DNA from: Lingula anatina
Taxonomy: Eukaryota; Brachiopoda; Lingulata; Lingulida; Lingulidae
Assembly: GCF_001039355.2 (NCBI RefSeq)
Contig: NW_019774624.1
Span: 760,926-817,242 of the forward strand
Reading direction: 5' to 3'
Length of the DNA: 56,317 nucleotides
Both the position numbers and the translations under genes were made by a program. A model generated the notes under the pieces. The model saw nothing but the letters and a program-made list of their open reading frames with translations. It was not told where the DNA came from and made no database searches. Below are positions 36,270-48,359 of this stretch, one piece after another; within the stretch, counting starts at the first letter, position 1, and each line of letters begins with the position of its first letter.

Positions 36270-36306
36270 CCCCTGACGAGGCCTCCGGGCCGAAACAGCT
36301 GTAGGG
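36270..36306 (+). ncRNA. Hammerhead ribozyme motif
   Basis: All core positions fit: stem I 5' strand CCC (36270-36272), CTGACGA (36273-36279), stem II GGCC-TCCG-GGCC (36280-36291), GAA (36292-36294), stem III ACAG/CTGT (36295-36302), cleavage nucleotide A36303 in a GTA triplet, and stem I 3' strand GGG (36304-36306). This is a type-I-like minimal hammerhead with a very short, self-complementary stem III, as known from Penelope-like elements and metazoan retrozymes, where it may act as a dimer. Stem I is only 3 bp here, so activity is uncertain. Confidence 0.75.
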
Positions 36307-36464
36307 ACTCATGTAAATTATAATGGAGAGAACAGATTAACCTTGTTTGTTTTTTGTCTTTCTATACTAGCTCCCCATGGTCCGTCACCATGGGTAGAGC
36401 ACTTTTCCATAGTGTATCAACTATATTCTCCGTGATAAAGAAATAAAGAATAGCAGTTATTTTG

Positions 36465-36495
36465 CCCCGACCGGTTTCATTGCATCTTCAGGGGG
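36465..36495 (-). ncRNA. Second hammerhead-like motif on the opposite strand
   Basis: Minus strand: stem I CCCC, CTGAAGA core, six nt TGCAAT in place of stem II, GAA, stem III ACC/GGT, cleavage nucleotide C (GTC), and stem I GGGG. Core, stem I and stem III are intact; stem II does not pair well. A (TA)n microsatellite begins a few bases away (about 36500-36558). It faces the first motif about 160 bp away. Confidence 0.5.
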
Positions 36496-36497
36496 TT

Positions 36498-36559
<62 letters not shown>

Positions 36560-36560
<1 letters not shown>

Positions 36561-39060
36561 TACTTCTGATTATCTAAATAAATCTAGCACTGCGCATCCT
36601 ACCAGACATTCTAAGTGGATAAAAACGGAAACAATACTGAAATATTTTTTCAAAAATAAATTGAATAAAAAATAAATAAATAAGAAGTCGGAAGAACAGG
36701 GCAGATACCATATGATGACAGTTACCCTAGTTTTCCTTCCCTAAATTTGCATTCCATTTAAACATTTAAAACTAAAGTATCAGAAACAGATAAGAATACA
36801 GATAAGGTACTGTGTTGCGTGGCAAAGGCGTACATTAAAAGGCTGTGTCACTGATATAGTTTTTATGACAGACGCACATTTTCAATACAGTCAGTCTCAG
36901 AAAATAATAGACCACCTTGTTACTGGTTAAAGCTTTAATGACTTTAGATGCAGGATTCATATATGTAAACTAGTGTTCATGGTGAAGTGGACAAACTGGC
37001 CACTGAGTACCGGCAATATATATATATTTTTTTACATTAATTTTTTCATATTTACGGCATATGCACCTGGCTAACTATATATAGTAACTTATAGTAACTG
37101 GCTCGCGCTGCCGGTAATTACGCCGCGGGACATTCAGGGCACAGACCGTGATCACATTATATACCGCGAATAGAAAATAGATTTTTAGAAAATAGACTTT
37201 CCATGTGAACGAAGCCTAAGTGTTGTCTTGATCAGATCTATAATAACCCTTTGAAAATCCCATGTTTTTTATCCTATTTGTAAGAATTAGCCACTTTATC
37301 TTCTAGGATTTTTTTTTCATTCGGCCCATTAGATTCTCAGACCTTGCTGGCCTGTGGGTGGAAAAGTATCTGGCACAGACTGGTATCAGCAAGTCAGATA
37401 AAAAAGAATATAATTATTTCTATTTGCACGGTTGAAAAAAAAATGCCAACACAGACTGCATAAAACTGGAAAACTATAACAACTTAATCATTCTTATGAC
37501 TTCATTAATTACTGCTTATCTGTAAAATTTTGTTTTTGGTTTTGTTCTTCTATTGATATAATAAAATGGTTTTACTCACAGATGCTACTATTATGATGCT
37601 AGAGTATAGAGTTGACTTAAAATATATTTTAAGTTAATATAGTAAATAATAGTTTGAAATTCTATATTCTCATCTTTATTTGTTTCACTTTAAAGAGCTC
37701 AGTTAATACTAAAATTTCTGATATATTTTGTACATAGATATATTTATGAATGAATAAAAATTATTCTTAATGTTTAGCACTGTGCACTTGTTTACCGACA
37801 AATATGAACAGTGTTAGTATGTGTCAAAATAATCCTGAAAAAAAGGGAGATTTCCAAGATAAAGAAATTTATAACGAGTATTCAGTAAACTGACATGTCG
37901 TGGCATTGCCTCAACCTTTGATTGAAATTTTACTTTAAGGCATTACAATATTAAAATTATACCGAGTGAGAGAAAAAATACTTTAAGAAATGTAAAACCA
38001 GTCACAAAGCCTAGGCACTGTCACAGTGAATATGTTTATGGGACCCAAGGGCAGGAGGATCCAAACGTTTATGTATTAATATTATGTCCTTTGGCAGTAA
38101 GGACAGGCGTTCACTTGAATGTCATTTTCACAAACCACAGTTGGGACGTTTTCTTTTGACTTCTCCTTGGTGATTTTTCACTGAGTTGTGCAAAAAAAAA
38201 AGCCATCTATCACCGACTCAAAAAAACTCATGGCGACCATCCTCAGTCACCACCTTATAATCGCTTTCTATGATACCGTTCCCTTCCAGCACATCGTCCG
38301 AACATTTACCTGTGAAAAAAATCGTCAGCATACAGCGCCGCTTTGACACTACTGATCTCGAATTCTAACGCGAAATAACGCATATGAAATTAATCTCCAA
38401 GCTGAGGAGAGCGACGCAGACGAAACGGTAGCTAGCTCCGCCCACCGTAACAGACATCGGACAATAGAGAGGCTTGCTGTAATCTCCTTCTGTTATAACT
38501 CCTTGATTCGCTTAAAGGTTAGGTTGGTTAATAAAGCAACAAAAAGGGACTTTGTGCTCTAAAAATTTTTTTCATTACAATTATATATAGATAAGTATTT
38601 CACAAGCTGAAAAAGAAACTATTTTGCCAAATATAGGCCTTAATAACGTACTGATATTTTTGTCTTGCATTTATTTACATGCCAAAAATAAAACACTACC
38701 CTCCCAATACGTGCTCAATACAAGCTTCCACTTTATATGGTATCACAATTTACAATCCGTATTTTCCTTATACATTTATCAAGATTTAAAAATAGCGACA
38801 TAAAACTTGCGCTGTAGAGCGTTCTTTACGGTAAACCTTCCTCGACAGATTCATGTCTTCTTAGGTTATTTCCATTTTTATGCTAATAATGCATTCGATA
38901 AGCCCTAAATGAAAATTTTATACTCATCCTTAGAAGAAAGAGGAGGCGTTTTCGTGCGAAATGGGATTGAGAAATTATAAAAAAGCACATTTTCTGGAAA
39001 TGTTTTTTTAGCTCCAAGCGAAGTGACGCATTTAATGGTGCGTATTGAAGAAATATACAT
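36560..39060. other. Gene-poor, possibly regulatory region
   Basis: No coding frame with splice sites found on either strand. Short GC-richer islands occur at about 37085-37160, 38280-38500 (with repeated TAATCTCC). These are candidates for enhancers upstream of BARX, unproven. Confidence 0.35.
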
Positions 39061-39065
39061 TTAAA

Positions 39066-39450
39066 CTAGAAAAGCACTCCGAGAGCGCAGACCTCCGCCA
39101 AGGCAGCAATTTTTTTTATTATTATTGACTAATGATTGATTATTGATCTGGATCACCGCCAAAAACTAATCACTTCTAAGTTAACCCATTTCTGACCTAC
39201 CCTGAAAATTTCATCAAAATCGGTCCATAACTTTCGGAGTTATGTTGATGATTGATTTTTGATTATTGATTATTGATTGACTTTTGATCCGGATCACCAC
39301 CAAAAACTAATCACTTCTAAGTTAACCCATTTCCGACCTACCCTGAATATTTCATCAAAATCGGTCCCTAACTTTTTGAGTTATGTTGATGACAAACAAA
39401 CAAACAGACAGACAAACAGGGGTGAAAACATAACCTCCTTAGCGGAGGTA
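39066..39450. mobile_element. Inverted-repeat noncoding transposon with internal duplication
   Basis: Ends ACCTCCGCCAAGG at about 39091 and CCTCCTTAGCGGAGGT at 39435 form terminal inverted repeats. Inside, a block GATC.GGATCACC.CCAAAAACTAATCACTTCTAAGTTAACCC...AAATTTCATCAAAATCGGTCC...ACTTT..GAGTTATGTTGATGA occurs twice (about 39150-39255 and 39286-39393). A CAAACAAACAGACAGA run precedes the right end. This consensus is familiar from many marine invertebrate genomes. Confidence 0.75.
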
Positions 39451-40242
39451 AAAAGCGCGTTCAGGGGAGTAAATGTCGGTGTTTTAGCGTCAAACAGTAT
39501 CTTTGAGTTCAAAACTATGAATTAAATTGAAATATAGATGATTGATTTGAAAATGATTTTTCGGGATATGTACCTGACCTTACCACTGTCCCTCTGCCAA
39601 AGAGAACCATTTTGCTCGCTCCACTACTCTTGTTTCCTTACGTTATCAAGCCTTTCTGATCTTCACTCTATCTTTTGGTTATTTCTACCAACTACCCATA
39701 TGATAAAAACTGTTAAATGGAAATGAAAAGGGCGCTTAGCCTTCTTGTTCTAATGTATCAGTCAGCAAAAGCTCTAACATTCCAGATTTTTTACAACAAA
39801 ACATTAACAGATTGACTGCGTTAGGTTTTCCCATAGTAGCATCGAATTTACGCTTTTGGGTTATGTTGTTTACCAACAAGATATGCGTTGTTTCCGCTGT
39901 TATAATAATGACTTCTTCTGTAAAAACACGTTTTACTCTTCAGTTTTCTTTTCTCTGAAGCCATTAACGAATTGACACTATTAGAACGCCGTGAAATGTT
40001 GTTTAAACTTCACACCCGTGTAAGGTACACCACGCCCCCTGCCGGGCAGTTGGTGCCAGCTACCGCCGGTTTTATAGGGTATCAGCACTGATGATTTGCT
40101 AACGATAATGTACTGGTCCTTAGGCAACATGTCATTAAAAGTTTGTTCTGATTCGCTTTTTGATTACTCTCATTACTGTATTTTAACTTCCATTATAATC
40201 GAATCTAATGTTTACCTGTTTATCGTACAGCTGTTAGTTTTG
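39451..40242. other. No gene seen
   Basis: AT-rich with one GC-rich stretch at 40015-40080 (CACGCCCCCTGCCGGGCAG, TTGGTGCCAGC). No supported exon. Confidence 0.35.
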
Positions 40243-41526
40243 TTTTTGTGTATGTTTTCACTATAAATCACTTATTGCGATTTGGTAATGTATTTCAGAT
40301 CAACTATGTGTATATTTAGTCTGTTTATGTTTGGTTGCGTGACCTTAGAAATTAATATAGTTTACCATTAATATTCTGCAGAACCATTCACACAGAGCTC
40401 CATAGCAACTGTGAACTGCACACTTCTTTCCTGTGATACAGAAATGTCTAGAATGTACTGGTATAGAACGAACCCCTGCATCCCGTGGCCTAGTATCACT
40501 ACGTTCCAGCCGTGCTGGCCCCATGCGCTTGTCGGCGGAAAACAGCTATTTATTTTAAGCTTGTAATTAGTTTATTTTAGAATTAATAGGGAAAGCAATA
40601 CTGCTAAGTAGAAAAATGTCAATGCCTCCTGAAACTAGTTAATTCTAAGATTACCTGTAATTTTGGATTCACTGCGGGCGAGCACTTGCTTCTTCTGAAC
40701 TGTACCCCTCGTAGCATTGTTATGGTTCCGGGCTGTTCGAAAAATAAAAGGGCCAGGAATCGGACGTTAGTTTCCGGGAGGTATAAAGGTTTTTTACCCC
40801 TGGTCGTAAAGAAACTAACAAGGCCAAACAGTACCATGGGGTGCCTTTGGAAATATCTTAAGTTCCTGTTTATGGCAAAGGAAAGTCATCCTAACAGAAA
40901 CTAAGCACAATTTTAACGTGATCACTAAGATTGGGCCTATGCGCAATTTTGATCAGTTTTCTCTGCGAGCAGTCCATTTAGATGATAAACCCACATGCGT
41001 GTTTAGCCACATTGTAATTCAGGATTGCCTTCTAACCGTAAACTGCTCATTTCAACTTACAGTGAAAAGTGACGTGTTTATACAACACAAGGGTTTTATC
41101 GCCATCTCGGCACAAACAGCCACCTGCGGGCTTTAACTGCTGGTGTACAGATAACGCTGCGTAAGTGTTTTACTGTTTGTCTTACAATAATTCTACATGG
41201 ACCACGGAAATAACAGTACAGCAGGAGTTCCAATTTGATGGAAGAACTTTATTGGGTTCGTAATGATTCGATGAACACTAAAATTCATTTGGTATTCTAC
41301 GTTCTTTTTTCTAGTAAGGTTGGACGATAATAAGTGACTTTGGCACGGAAAAGGACATTGGAATACGATTCGTTTGGTTGCAACTGGGTTATTGTACCTT
41401 TATTTGCCAACACGAAATAAATTGCTCGGTCGAGTGAAGTTCAGGTTCCCAAGAAATGGCATATGGCTAGTAGGTAAGTCAACCAGGGAAATCGGTTCCA
41501 GATAAACGAACTGTTAACTCTTTTTT
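40243..41526 (+). repeat. Left copy of a 1.28-kb duplicated segment flanking the gap
   Basis: Nearly identical to 42176-43458. Visible differences: one A/C in the GTTCC(A/C)GCCGTG block, one C/T in TGTA(C/T)CCCTCG, and one C deleted in a C run. No clear gene inside; the short frames (for example 40918-41136) are present in both copies because the DNA is duplicated. Confidence 0.9.
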
Positions 41527-42175
41527 NNNNNNNNNNNNNNNNNNNNNNNNNNNNNNNNNNNNNNNNNNNNNNNNNNNNNNNNNNNNNNNNNNNNNNNNNN
41601 NNNNNNNNNNNNNNNNNNNNNNNNNNNNNNNNNNNNNNNNNNNNNNNNNNNNNNNNNNNNNNNNNNNNNNNNNNNNNNNNNNNNNNNNNNNNNNNNNNNN
41701 NNNNNNNNNNNNNNNNNNNNNNNNNNNNNNNNNNNNNNNNNNNNNNNNNNNNNNNNNNNNNNNNNNNNNNNNNNNNNNNNNNNNNNNNNNNNNNNNNNNN
41801 NNNNNNNNNNNNNNNNNNNNNNNNNNNNNNNNNNNNNNNNNNNNNNNNNNNNNNNNNNNNNNNNNNNNNNNNNNNNNNNNNNNNNNNNNNNNNNNNNNNN
41901 NNNNNNNNNNNNNNNNNNNNNNNNNNNNNNNNNNNNNNNNNNNNNNNNNNNNNNNNNNNNNNNNNNNNNNNNNNNNNNNNNNNNNNNNNNNNNNNNNNNN
42001 NNNNNNNNNNNNNNNNNNNNNNNNNNNNNNNNNNNNNNNNNNNNNNNNNNNNNNNNNNNNNNNNNNNNNNNNNNNNNNNNNNNNNNNNNNNNNNNNNNNN
42101 NNNNNNNNNNNNNNNNNNNNNNNNNNNNNNNNNNNNNNNNNNNNNNNNNNNNNNNNNNNNNNNNNNNNNNNNNNN
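41527..42175. other. Assembly gap (649 N)
   Basis: Run of N between the two copies of the same sequence; both junctions fall in T runs. Confidence 1.
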
Positions 42176-43458
42176 TTTTTGTGTATGTTTTCACTATAAA
42201 TCACTTATTGCGATTTGGTAATGTATTTCAGATCAACTATGTGTATATTTAGTCTGTTTATGTTTGGTTGCGTGACCTTAGAAATTAATATAGTTTACCA
42301 TTAATATTCTGCAGAACCATTCACACAGAGCTCCATAGCAACTGTGAACTGCACACTTCTTTCCTGTGATACAGAAATGTCTAGAATGTACTGGTATAGA
42401 ACGAACCCCTGCATCCCGTGGCCTAGTATCACTACGTTCCCGCCGTGCTGGCCCCATGCGCTTGTCGGCGGAAAACAGCTATTTATTTTAAGCTTGTAAT
42501 TAGTTTATTTTAGAATTAATAGGGAAAGCAATACTGCTAAGTAGAAAAATGTCAATGCCTCCTGAAACTAGTTAATTCTAAGATTACCTGTAATTTTGGA
42601 TTCACTGCGGGCGAGCACTTGCTTCTTCTGAACTGTATCCCTCGTAGCATTGTTATGGTTCCGGGCTGTTCGAAAAATAAAAGGGCCAGGAATCGGACGT
42701 TAGTTTCCGGGAGGTATAAAGGTTTTTTACCCTGGTCGTAAAGAAACTAACAAGGCCAAACAGTACCATGGGGTGCCTTTGGAAATATCTTAAGTTCCTG
42801 TTTATGGCAAAGGAAAGTCATCCTAACAGAAACTAAGCACAATTTTAACGTGATCACTAAGATTGGGCCTATGCGCAATTTTGATCAGTTTTCTCTGCGA
42901 GCAGTCCATTTAGATGATAAACCCACATGCGTGTTTAGCCACATTGTAATTCAGGATTGCCTTCTAACCGTAAACTGCTCATTTCAACTTACAGTGAAAA
43001 GTGACGTGTTTATACAACACAAGGGTTTTATCGCCATCTCGGCACAAACAGCCACCTGCGGGCTTTAACTGCTGGTGTACAGATAACGCTGCGTAAGTGT
43101 TTTACTGTTTGTCTTACAATAATTCTACATGGACCACGGAAATAACAGTACAGCAGGAGTTCCAATTTGATGGAAGAACTTTATTGGGTTCGTAATGATT
43201 CGATGAACACTAAAATTCATTTGGTATTCTACGTTCTTTTTTCTAGTAAGGTTGGACGATAATAAGTGACTTTGGCACGGAAAAGGACATTGGAATACGA
43301 TTCGTTTGGTTGCAACTGGGTTATTGTACCTTTATTTGCCAACACGAAATAAATTGCTCGGTCGAGTGAAGTTCAGGTTCCCAAGAAATGGCATATGGCT
43401 AGTAGGTAAGTCAACCAGGGAAATCGGTTCCAGATAAACGAACTGTTAACTCTTTTTT
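42176..43458 (+). repeat. Right copy of the 1.28-kb duplicated segment
   Basis: Starts on the first base after the gap and ends where the left copy ends at the gap. Differences at allelic level suggest an unmerged contig overlap. Confidence 0.9.
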
Positions 43459-44179
43459 TGGTTTTTAATCAGGTAAAAAAATGAAGTCAAGACCTGCATA
43501 ATAACGCCTTAATAACCCAATCAGGTGGTTTGAAAGCGGGCGAACTTATTAATAACAATAGTAGGATGGTCAGTAGTTTCCGAGGCGTAAGGTTAGATCA
43601 CAGCTTAAACAGTTAAGAACAATACCGTGACTGTGATATTCCAGGGTGCTGCGTGAAGGCATGTGCACTCATTTGACCTCTGCTGTACAAGAATCTGGGT
43701 TCCGAAACCAAGATTCATTTCCTGAGAACTCAGGCTCGCAGCACTGATGACATTGGAGTAAGGACTACTACTGTGTAAAGTCTGTGCTCGAAACAAGTTT
43801 CGTTTATTCACATTACTGACAGAAGTTCTTAGTGATTTAGAAACATGCATAGAATTTCGGCTGATATGCCTGAATATTAACAATATCTAATAGGAACTGC
43901 CCTTTTACAGTGACAACTAATATACAACGAAAACGTGACATTATTGGACTACTGGTGACGACTTGGACATTAAAAGGATTTAACTTCCCATTTTTAAAAG
44001 AAAAATAGTCTTTCAAGCTAAACATCTGGAATACAGCATTTTCCTCACACTTAATGTAAATGTGGGGAAGAAAAGTGGGATACACTACGAATACATAATT
44101 TTTTGAAGATTGAAGAAAAACTAGACAAGCAAAGGGAATATAATCGAGAGCAAGAACCGAAAGTCACCATTCACATATC
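43459..44179 (+). promoter_or_regulatory. BARX 5' leader and proximal promoter region
   Basis: No coding exon seen. An in-frame TAA about 40 nt before the BARX ATG supports the chosen start. No clear TATA box or transcription start could be assigned. Confidence 0.4.
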
Positions 44180-45184
44180 ATGGCCGTCCATTGCTCGAGC
44201 TCTGTGGCAACGCCTCCAAGGAAGCCGTCTTTCCTGATCCAAGACATCTTGTCGACGAGTCCACAGAGACCCCCAAGGACTAGTACTCGTGCCCAGGCAC
44301 CGCCGCCAATCTTGAACCCTCCTCCGCCGGTCAAACCACTAGAAGCTCCTTTCTTTCATCCCTCGTACTGCGGGCCGCCCCTTGGTCTGGTTCTGGCGTC
44401 CGCCGCACCCAGCTGTGCCTCTTTCTGTTATTCACCAGGTAACAATATTGTCATGTTACATTTACCGTTCATTAGCATGTGATATTTATTCTTCTTTCTA
44501 TTTAAATTCGAGTTATCTTATTTATTTTATTTCATTAAATTTTATTTCACCTTATTTAATTTTATTTCACCTTATTTAATTTTATTTTATGCAATTTTAG
44601 AAAATCAGCTTATTTTATTTTACGAGTGAATAATATTGGTTATATTGTAATTGTAAGCCGATTGCATTATTTTTATTGAAATTTGTTAGATAATAATTTT
44701 TCTCTTTGCATAAGTAAATTCTAAATCCAGTTAAACAAAATATATTCTCTCAAAATTATTGCCGAAGTTCTCTAGATGATTCAGAAGATCGAAATCCATT
44801 TAATGTAGGCCAATGTAGCTATAAAAATTACTTGAATAAATCATACAGCGTATTATTGGTTTGAGCGACGAAGTCATTCTTGCAACAAAAAGAAATGTAT
44901 GATGTTTCTGTCAGTTCTTCGCGTGAGGCAATTTGTACAGTATTAACATTATCGATAATCATAATGTGTTTGATATATAATTCACAACAAAAAAAGTTGT
45001 TTATTTGAACATAAATTGTCGAAAAATGAAAAAAGAATTAATGAGAATAATGAGTTATCCCAAACTGATAAATATAATCATACCACCAATCTGTGAAATT
45101 GTAAACTATTGTAGAATCCAGTAAATACATTGTAGTCGAACATTTTATTTTTGCTCGTGCTTATTTACAATATATTTACCTTCT

Positions 45185-45235
<51 letters not shown>

Positions 45236-48200
45236 CGAAACTATAATGTATTTTCTAACATATTTGAAAAAGTAAAGCAATGATTTTTGTTTTATTATGT
45301 CTCTGAAAATGCCAGAGTCCAAACTGTATACAACATATTTCCAACAGCCCAGCAATCCCCCTAAATGTATTGAAAGAAAATACAGTTAGTTGGCAATAGG
45401 CGTTTATTTCTGCAGCGTCCTATCCTGCGAGGTTTCACCCACAAACCTGAAGCATATGTTCTTCTGTGGAAGTAGTTAGCGGCCCGCGGTGATAACGATT
45501 TTATTTTTTATCACACGCCTTGTTTGGATTATTTTTTTCTTTCTGGCAATTGTTTTGATTTAAATGTTTTTTATCCTAGAATGTGTTTATATTGTGATTA
45601 AGTTGAGATGTTTAGAAACCTATTACATCAGAGTAAGTATCGTTGCACTACAAAGTAAAACAATTTAGGGATGCCGCAAAATAGGGAATTATTTAGGAGA
45701 GAAAATGGACATGCAGATCAAATAATGAGCCATCTCATTTTGACAAAAACACTGGCGAAGAACATGCGCTAGCGTTCTTGACTTCCAGCAGAATATTTGT
45801 GTTGGTTTGAAATTAAGATTTTTAATTCTTATTTTGTACTTTTAACTAGGTGATGATATAATGCATATAAGGGTTGTTTCTTTGATGATACTATGTCAGA
45901 AAATAGCACCATGTGAACCCGGGGTGCGTCTTTCAAAATTATAACTACGAACACATTATTTAAAAACAAACGCTCGTAGCCGTTGCATTTCATTAGCAGT
46001 AAAACGCCCGCCAGACTGTTAACGTACTGGAACTAAGTGTTTACATAGCATCGCAACGAATGTATTTATTTGACCTAACAAGACGTCGGGCTTGTACTCG
46101 AAGACCATGACAACAGGTCCATACATGTGCTGGACATTAAGAGTGCACTTACTAATAGTGTTGGTGATATACTCATTATAATTTTCTGCAGTTACAATCA
46201 CGAAGGGAACCATTGAATATACAGCAATAATATTATATATAAACTGTTCTAAATAATAAAAAAAACAATTATTTGCCAGTGAGGACATAGTCTAATATAT
46301 AAACAAATAAATACCGTTCAAAATTATTGTGTTTGGTTTGAATTGTTGACTACATGATGTTTTTATTGAACTACTCTAGTGAATATTGTCCTTTAAATTG
46401 ATGTCGAAAAACGCGAAGAAAAATATTTCACTTGCATAACCTCGAGTTACATGTAGGTAACAGTTTTCAAGATAGGCATCACTTTAGTTTACCGAGGGAC
46501 AACAAAAAGAATGGCAAATTAGATTTAAAATAATAGGGTGTCAATTTAAAATCTGCTGTGAAATTCTATTCCATTTTTTTTATTATTTTTTTCATTATAA
46601 TTTTGCAGGCTGTGGGCCCCTTCTAGGCCACGTCCCGCAGACTTTGGCTTTCCCAGGCAGCGACTCCTTAGCAGTGCCCATCCCGCTACCCGTGTATGTC
46701 CGCACCAAGTCCCCGTCCACGACCGACCACTTGGGGAGGCCCAAGAAATGTCGCCGAAGCAGAACTGTCTTCACGGAACTACAAGTAATGGCGTCTGTTT
46801 TTTTCAAATATCTATCATTTATAGGCCATTTCTGAATATATAAAATAATAATTATATGTACATGACGATAAGGATGTGAATTTCATTAATTAAACTATGT
46901 TCAATAGATCCAAAATAGTTTCACTGCACAGGTACATTTGTATCAGATATAAAATTTCCGAATGAATCGCATATATTTCTTATTTCCAGTTAATGGGTCT
47001 AGAGAAGAAATTTGAGACTCAGAAATATTTGTCCACACCAGATCGCCTGGACCTTGCCGACACGTTGGGTTTGAGCCAGATACAGGTGAAAACATGGTAC
47101 CAGAACAGGCGCATGAAATGGAAAAAACAGGTGATATATTATGAAAGTGGCGAATTGAAAAGCATACATACATGTATACACGGCACATTTCAGAGCGTTT
47201 ATACCAGGAAAAAACCTGGAATGGTATTCTTCTGCGGGTGGATTGTGCGTCTTATAGCACACTTTTGAACTTCTCCTGTGAAAACCAACGATATTAAAGC
47301 AGGCACCAAAGGGCCGAATAATACTTTTTTATTTCAATATGTAGAAACTGCCTGTCTATTCATAAGTTTAAAGGGATAATAACTCTTCGTATTAGATCTA
47401 TATTTCACAATAAAAACCTTGTGAATAACTCATAGAAATATAATATATTCTGTTTTACCACAAAAACAGCAGTTATAGCTTTTATTTTGATATCTGAACT
47501 TGTCTTTAGACCACGTGACCTCCATTGATGTCTATACTCTGTTAAAATCTCTTAAGAGATTTTAACAAAAAACCAAACTTTTTAGAAAAAAAACAGGGAC
47601 TAACTTTGAATGTAAAAATGGATTCATTAACCATTGGTAAGTATGGGAAAATTATTGTTTACTCCAGGAAAATTCATTTTTTGGCCGAAACGAAGAGTTA
47701 TTATTGCTTTAACATAATTTCGCTTGGTTCAAATGATAGAAAAATCTATTTGCACTTATTGCTAGTATTATGGTGCAAATTGCATAGTGTAAAGGAAAAT
47801 ATATATTAAAAATTGTTATTGCTAAAATTTTGGATATTTTCCAAATGTTTTGCATGCCCATTCTACAAAACGGTGGCACAAATCCAATTACGAAGCTATA
47901 AAATATACATTCAACAATAGAAAATATACATTCAACAAACTATATATTACTTTTAAATGTTGATGCATGATAAATGTACATGTAATGGTATGCTGTTAAC
48001 AGACGTGTCTCTAATATCATTATGTAATTATTTGAAGGTTTTGCAAGGCGGAGGCTCGGAACCGCCCACCAAACCGAAGGGACGCCCAAAGAAAAATGTC
48101 CCACTGGATGCACCCCACCATGAGGATAAAAGCGACGAAGAAGGAGATATTTATCTAAATGGCATTGCAAAGATGGACCTTTCTGTTCATTCTTCTGACT

Positions 48201-48238
48201 CCGAGATGAATGATAGATATAGTGAACACTGTGAATAA
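44180..48238 (+). CDS. BARX: BARX (BarH-like) homeobox transcription factor
   Basis: Complete gene in four exons: 44180-44438, 46609-46784, 46990-47130 and 48038-48238, phases consistent, 258 residues. A nuclear DNA-binding developmental regulator. Seen: eh1-type repressor motif FLIQDIL at residues 18-24 (Groucho/TLE recruitment); Pro-rich region ([12 protein letters not shown]); homeodomain at about 133-192 starting [12 protein letters not shown], with [28 protein letters not shown] (Q50, N51); then the BARX-specific tail [18 protein letters not shown], and an acidic Ser/Asp-rich C-terminus. WYQN and the VLQGGG...KGRPKK tail distinguish BARX from BarH and other NK-like homeobox genes. An intron splits the homeobox after ELQ. 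ATG context is ATCATGG. I cannot tell BARX1 from BARX2; invertebrates usually have one gene. Confidence 0.97.
44439..46608 (+). promoter_or_regulatory. BARX intron 1, candidate regulatory sequence
   Basis: AT-rich, with a TTTATTTCACCTTATTTAAT tandem at about 44520-44590 and an (AATA)n microsatellite at about 45190-45233. At 45489-45514 GTGATAA and TTATCAC face each other as inverted GATA-type sites beside CGATTTTATTT, in a GC-richer neighbourhood (45380-45500). Enhancer role is inference. Confidence 0.3.
47541..47566. other. Perfect 26-bp palindrome in BARX intron 3
   Basis: Left half GTTAAAATCTCTT is followed immediately by its exact reverse complement, with no spacer. It could extrude as a cruciform, form a hairpin in the pre-mRNA, or bind a dimeric factor. 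Confidence 0.9.
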
Positions 48239-48348
48239 TTATTGTTATTTTTTATTCTATTATCCACCGTGGATTAAAAACTTGTTTTTCAACTTAAACG
48301 CAAATCAGCTATTACGTCATATTGTAGCGTGTATACAGCAAACTGCTC

Positions 48349-48354
48349 AATAAA
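48349..48354 (+). terminator. BARX polyadenylation signal
   Basis: AATAAA 111 nt after the BARX stop codon, followed by T/G-containing sequence. It is the first AATAAA downstream. Confidence 0.6.
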
Positions 48355-48359
48355 AAGCG

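Noticed and set aside
40619-40837. Opposed 72-codon frames around 40.7 kb
   Set aside because: No family recognised; repeated at 42.6 kb only because the DNA is duplicated, and there the one-base deletion breaks the frame.
41479-42204. Long minus-strand frames across the gap
   Set aside because: Consist almost wholly of N.
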